64,000 nucleotides of DNA, from positions 24,422,631 to 24,486,630 of the forward strand of contig NC_085050.1 in assembly GCF_963662255.1 (NCBI RefSeq), in the 5' to 3' direction. Origin of the DNA: Cinclus cinclus. Taxonomy: Eukaryota > Chordata > Aves > Passeriformes > Cinclidae. The notes under the pieces were generated by a model. That model was not told the DNA's origin. It worked only from the letters and a program-made list of their open reading frames with translations, and made no database searches. The position numbers and the translations under genes were made by a program. Below are positions 59,379 through 64,000 of this stretch, piece after piece (the first letter of the stretch is position 1; every line of letters starts with the position of its first letter).

Positions 59379-60399
59379 TATGGCAGTGAGGAACTTGTAT
59401 GATAAAACAAACTTAAACCTGGAGAAAATGTTGAAGTTTTAAAAATAAGCACCACGTGAGTAGTTTACATTATCTTAGATCTGAGACTACAGGAGACAAA
59501 AAAAAACCATCTTTCATACCATTAGCATACCATGCTCTTGTACTGCTAGTTCAAGCTGGACAATCAAGAGAAAAGCTACAGAATCCAAATGATAAGATTA
59601 CAGTCAAAATATTTATTCAAATCCACAGACTAATTTAAAGCAATTAATAGGAAAAAAGCTAAAACAAGATGAGAACAAGCCATTTTGAACTTCAATATTT
59701 CTGTCAACTCTTACCACCAGAAAAGAGGAAATACTTAAATACCAAGATTAGTTCCTGTTTCTTATGACCAGCTGAATGTCTACAACTTAAAAAAGACCCA
59801 GAGTAATCCCATGTTTCTATAATCAAAATACCTAATTTACTAAATAATTAAAGCTCCTTTCACTCCCATTCTAGCTCCTTAACAATGCTTCAGTGAGTTT
59901 ATTAATCTGCAAAAAAAAAGTTAAAGCATTAGAGATATTTGAAATGTTTAGAATTCACAGGAAAAAGAAACGATGTCACTTTTTTTTATTTTACCACATA
60001 TATTTAAACAAAAATTTAAAAGGCTTTGAGTGCAATTGTATCAACTTTTAAGATGAGACAAGAAAACAAGCTTGGTTGCTAGAAGTACATGTATAAATAT
60101 ATATGAAAGCATCTCTTGCACTTAAGTAAAACTCATTTTCCCACGAATTTCTGTTTAACAGAGTCCCATAACCACTCCAGAAAGACTGATGCTCTTTCAC
60201 CAGTTTGGGACGGGTTCCTCTTCCCAGATCTGGGTGTGCTCGGCATTAGCCAGAACGCAACACAGCTGCCAAAGCCTAGGGCCTCCTCTGTGACGGACCA
60301 CACTACTTTTAGCTGACCCGAAATGAGCGGCTGGTTTCAAAACAAATATGAATTAAAGTACTTAACGCTACGTGTGTCCCACTCAAGAAGGAAGAAAGC

Positions 60400-61150
60400 G
60401 CTCATCACCGTGCGCTGCCCGTGCCGCTCCATCTCCCCGGACAGCTGAGCCGGGACAAGTCAAACTCACCTTTGCCGAGGCATACGCACACACCCAAAAG
60501 AGTTAACACATCCCCGACAGGAAAAGCAAGCCAGCAGGAACGGACTCGGCGGCTTTAGGGCCGTTTCATAAAATCCCAGCAATGTTACGCTGGGAATACG
60601 CGGATACTCTCCAAGAACGGGAACCCACGGAACGGCAGCAGAACCACCGCCAATTTTCGGCTAGGGACACTTTTTTTGTTTCGTTTGGCGACGGGGGGAC
60701 AGGGGGGGTGATAAACCTACACCGGCAGAGGAAGAGACCTTGCAGCCGGAGCGCCGCCGGCACAGCAGCCCCGGGCCCCGCGGCCTCCCCTTCCCCGCCC
60801 GCGGGCACCCGCACGGCCGGCGGCGGCGCGCCCTGCCCGGCCCCGCTCACCCGGCACAGCCCGCGCCGGCCACCAGCGGCACCAGGACGAGGAGGAGGAA
60901 GATGAGGAAGAGCGGGAGGACGGGAACCGCCGCCCGTCCCGCAGCTCCCGCCCGCCGCCTCCAGCGGAAGCTGGCGCACGACCCGGAAGCGCCGGGCGAG
61001 GACGGGAAATGGTCTCGTTTTCCCGAGCCCGTTTCCGGGCGTGCGTCCTGGACAGGGCGGGAGCGGGAGCGGCTCGGGAGCTCCTGGCGCTCCGGCCTGG
61101 AGCACGGCTGAGCACGAGCGCTCCTCTTGGAGCCCCTCTGCTGCGGAGCG
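60400..61150 (-). promoter_or_regulatory. CpG island promoter of GNPDA2
   Basis: CpG-dense, GC-rich DNA lies upstream of the first GNPDA2 coding exon. A strong minus-strand donor, GCAAAG|GTGAGT at 60470/60469, would end an untranslated first exon that splices to 59418. A second possible donor is GTGAGC near 60847. Long open frames in this block come from base composition. Confidence 0.75.
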
Positions 61151-61369
61151 CTTTGAGGTCTTAATGGAAAAAGGTTCCGCTGTAGCTTGAATGTGTACAT
61201 GATGCGGCTGCAAAAGAAGCCGTGCGTAGGAAAAAATTAGTGAGGTGAAGCATGAGCGTCGTGGTGAATCACAGGCTGGCCGTAACCCGGGAGTGCTCTT
61301 GTGGCCCGGGAGGCCGGTGGTGTCCCGGGGGTGCATCGGGAACAGCGTGGCCAGCCGGTCGGGAGCGGC

Positions 61370-61905
61370 GATCCTGCTCCTCTGCTCAGCCCTGGTGAGG
61401 CACATCTGGAGTGCTGTGTCAGGACAGGAAAGGCACGGAGCTACTGTGGAGGGTCCAGTGGAGACCACAAAGATGATGAGGGCTCTGGAGAATCTCTCTT
61501 GAGGAAGGACTGCAGGAGCTGGGCCTGTTCAATCTAGAAAAGAGAAATCTGGGAGGGGTCTCATCAATGCATGAGACCCCCTCATCTCAAAGGCAGCTGT
61601 CAGAAGATGGTGCCAGACAGTTTTTGGTGGTGCCCAGCGACAGGACAAGGAATAATGGCCATCCACTAAAACAAGAAGTTCTACCTTGGCAAGAAGAACT
61701 TCTTTACCTTGAGAGTGGCAGAGCACTGTGACAGGCTGCCCAGGAAGGTCATGAAATTTCCCTTCTCTGTTGATGAAAAACCTGCCTGGACACATTCCTG
61801 GGTCACCTGCTCCAGGTTACCCTTGCCTGGGCAGGGGGGTTGGATCAGATCTCCAGTAGTCCCTTCCAACCCTAACAATTCTTTTGCTTCAAAAGCAGTC
61901 AGGTA
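61370..61905 (+). mobile_element. CR1 LINE 3' fragment
   Basis: CTGGTGAGGCACATCTGGAG, GAGCTGGGCCTGTTCAATCT, GGGGTCTCATCAATGCATGA and GTCCCTTCCAACCCTAACAA follow the CR1 3' region in order. It is truncated at its 5' end and lies just upstream of the GNPDA2 island. Confidence 0.9.
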
Positions 61906-62286
61906 ATTCTATGGCCTTAGCTAAGCTGTAATTAAACAGGTATGGGGCAGTAGATCTTGATATGTGGAAAGTGGTAATAGTCTGAAGTGGTGGTGCTTCA
62001 GAATGGAGTGGGGAAATAAGTAGGGCAGTGAGCAAGTGACATAATTCTGAATATATGTGTATGCACAAACTGTAGTCTTCACCAAGGCCTTACCATAGTA
62101 GAAGATCAAGATAAATCTATTTACTGGGCAGGAGCATAATTGAGGAAAAACATGCTTGAAGGGTAAAACAAGGGAAGCCAAAAAAGGGGGGCATGCATTT
62201 AAAAAGAAAAAAAAAAAACATAAGTCTGGGGTCCTACATTAGCATAATGTTTTGGTGGGTTTTTTTTAGTTTTTTTTTTTTTTTTT

Positions 62287-62440
62287 GGCAAGACTGAGTT
62301 TAGCTCATTTTGTTAGAGCATAATGCTAATAATGCCAAGGTTTTAGTGTGAGTTTGATCCCCATATAGGTAATTAATTTAAGATGAATCCTTACAAGACC
62401 CTTCCAAGTCAGTATATTCTGTGGTTCTATGAGCCTGTCT
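62287..62440 (+). mobile_element. tRNA-Ile/CR1 composite SINE
   Basis: The head resembles tRNA-Ile(AAT): TAGCTCATTTTGTTAGAGC (A box, 62301-62319), anticodon region TGCTAATAATGCC, and GAGTTTGATCC (B box, 62350-62360). The tail AATCCTTACAAGACCCTTCC and TTCTGTGGTTCTATGAGCC resembles a CR1 3' end. This is the build of the zebra finch element TguSINE1. The tRNA part has changes that rule out a functional tRNA. Confidence 0.75.
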
Positions 62441-64000
62441 AACAACGTTTAGAAAGATTGAGAAATATTTTGCCAAGGGTGTGAAAAGTGTGTTTGCAAG
62501 CTTGTGAGGGAAAATATGTCTTTCTGAGGTCTCTGGGGCTTTTCAAGCAACCAATAAAAATACCTTTTGTTTCAAATTCAGCCTTTCATTTGAATTTAAC
62601 TTTCTAATAAAAACAGTTTCAATTCATGCATGTTCTTCTGATAAAGTCTTTATCTCAGAAGTTTTACAAGGTCATAAAGAATAGTGTTTTGCACCATTTC
62701 TTGAATCATGCTCTAAGCCTCTGCTGCTATCATTCTTTTGGAGTATACTTGCAGTGGAAGTGATTTTCAGATTCTATTTAACAGCCTTAAGTTTCGCCTC
62801 TAGATTTCAAATCTGTTTTTTTTTTTCCTACCTCTGTGGACCACATGTAACACCTCAGTAGTAAACTATTTCTGCATACAGCAGACTAGTTAACACATTT
62901 CTTTGGTATTACTACACACGTAGGTACCTACAGGCCTGAAATCACAGCCCTCCTCCAAAAGCTCTGTTGGTTTCCACAACTTGAAAGTTCTTTTTTTTTA
63001 ATCACTACAGAAAACCTTTTAAAATTCAGGTAATAGGCTCCCCCTTGTTTCATGTTCTCCAGGGGGTCTGAGAATATGTGATACACCGTTCTACACACTG
63101 GAACTTGTCCATTTTCCTGCTGCCTCTAAATTTGGAACGGCGACTTGGCTGTTGCCTTTTAGAAAGCTTTGCAATGCTATCAGCTGCTTCTATTAGATAG
63201 ATAAATTCCCTGTCTTTGATAAACTTACTCAATTATTACTCTCATTGTTTGTATGCTAATACCTAGGGTATGATTTTCCAAGTCATTCTTCAGATTTTCC
63301 TTTTTAATTGGTGGCAGATGAAAAATGCTCTATATGCACTGTGTGTTGTAGCTAATGATTACTACTTAAGATGCTGCTAAAAAAATTAAATCTTAGTTTC
63401 TTATTACGTTTCATTGAGTAGTATAACTAGAGATTTCAAGGTCTGTTTTTTATTATATGTATCTGTTGCTTTTGGAAACAGTCTTTCTGCGATATTTTTT
63501 TATTTTCTAAGTGGCTCTTTATTTTAAGAATTAATTTACTCATGGTGATGTGATTTGTTTACATCTACTATGATCAGATTGCTTTTTTTTTTAACCTGTT
63601 TTTATATAACTATGAATTTAAACTGGATGTACTTCGATAGTACCCAGTCTACACTGAGTTTTACCTGAGGGAGACCACCTCAACTTCAGGTGAATCCAGA
63701 CTTTTAACAAGGCAGCTGATTTAGTTAGCAAAACAAAGGGTCCTGCACTAAGCTAGGACCTGTGATGGAAAATTACTCAAATGGGTGTTGACATGTAGGA
63801 AAGACTCTAAGAACAAAACAGAACAAAAAGGTTGCAATGAAAATACTTACCAAGGCATTAAACTTAGAAATTGTAAAACAAGTAATTGCTGAAATGACTT
63901 TAAAAAAGTACTCACTGCCTTGCTGAATTAAACACATCTATTGAGTCTGGCTGAGGTGGGGTAGCTAGAAGCATGTCAATAGCACTCCAGTGTTTTGGCA
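62441..64000. other. Unassigned right flank
   Basis: AT-rich sequence upstream of GNPDA2 with no recognised gene. A minus-strand stretch at about 62960-63310 looks coding in pieces of different frames (for example FIYLIEAADSIAKLSKRQ) but carries stops and frame changes. I could not match it to a known protein. Confidence 0.4.

Noticed and set aside
60566..61468. 300-residue open frame on the minus strand across the GNPDA2 CpG island
   Set aside because: It is Arg/Pro/Gly/Ala-rich, overlaps open frames in other phases and on the other strand, and runs into a CR1. This is the usual result of GC-rich DNA lacking stops.
62301..62370. Functional tRNA-Ile gene
   Set aside because: The acceptor and T arms do not pair well, the B box is altered, and a CR1-like tail follows directly, so it is the head of a SINE.

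Overview
This window is vertebrate nuclear DNA, almost certainly avian and probably from a songbird. The genes are split into short exons by AT-rich introns. CR1 LINEs with the usual 3' tail (a TATGATTCTATGA-like end) are frequent. A family of LTR typical of bird genomes is present at 38.7-39.2 kb. Near 62.3 kb there is a composite SINE with a tRNA-Ile head and a CR1-like tail, an architecture known from zebra finch; this points to a passerine but does not prove it. There are no bacterial operons, CRISPR arrays or plasmid features.

Three protein-coding genes are recognised, in an order I know from human 4p12: YIPF7, GUF1 and GNPDA2. (1) YIPF7 is on the minus strand. Four coding exons lie between 10183 and 2727 and encode about the first 201 residues of a Yip1-family membrane protein. 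The last coding exon or exons were not found and probably lie off the left edge. (2) GUF1 is on the plus strand from 31110 to 50106. It has 17 coding exons and a 659-codon reading frame for mitochondrial elongation factor 4 (LepA family). Every junction is GT-AG and stays in frame, and G1 to G5 are all present. (3) GNPDA2 is on the minus strand from 59378 to 54166. It has six coding exons and 275 codons for glucosamine-6-phosphate deaminase 2, with the catalytic residues D72, D141, H143 and E148 intact. YIPF7 and GUF1 diverge; GUF1 and GNPDA2 converge tail to tail.

Layout: 1-10183 is YIPF7 exons and introns. 10184-30850 is a gene-poor stretch with two very decayed CR1 copies, one CR1 split by a solo LTR, microsatellites and one isolated GC-rich patch. 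30890-31400 is the GUF1 CpG island. 31110-50106 is GUF1, with an LTR in intron 1, a tandem duplication in intron 6, a long CR1 in intron 7 and an antisense LTR in intron 8. 50107-54165 is the convergent 3' region. 54166 to about 61100 is GNPDA2 and its CpG island. 61370-64000 holds a CR1, the composite SINE and otherwise unassigned sequence.

The genes do not form one pathway. GUF1 acts on mitochondrial ribosomes, GNPDA2 converts glucosamine-6-phosphate to fructose-6-phosphate in the cytosol, and YIPF7 belongs to a Golgi/ER trafficking family. No new multigene system was found. The points most worth a second look are a GC-AG intron in GNPDA2, a sense-oriented LTR that could drive a GUF1 form lacking its presequence, an ordered CpG-to-TpA gradient in a pentanucleotide array just before the GUF1 start codon, and a precisely datable LTR-into-CR1 insertion.
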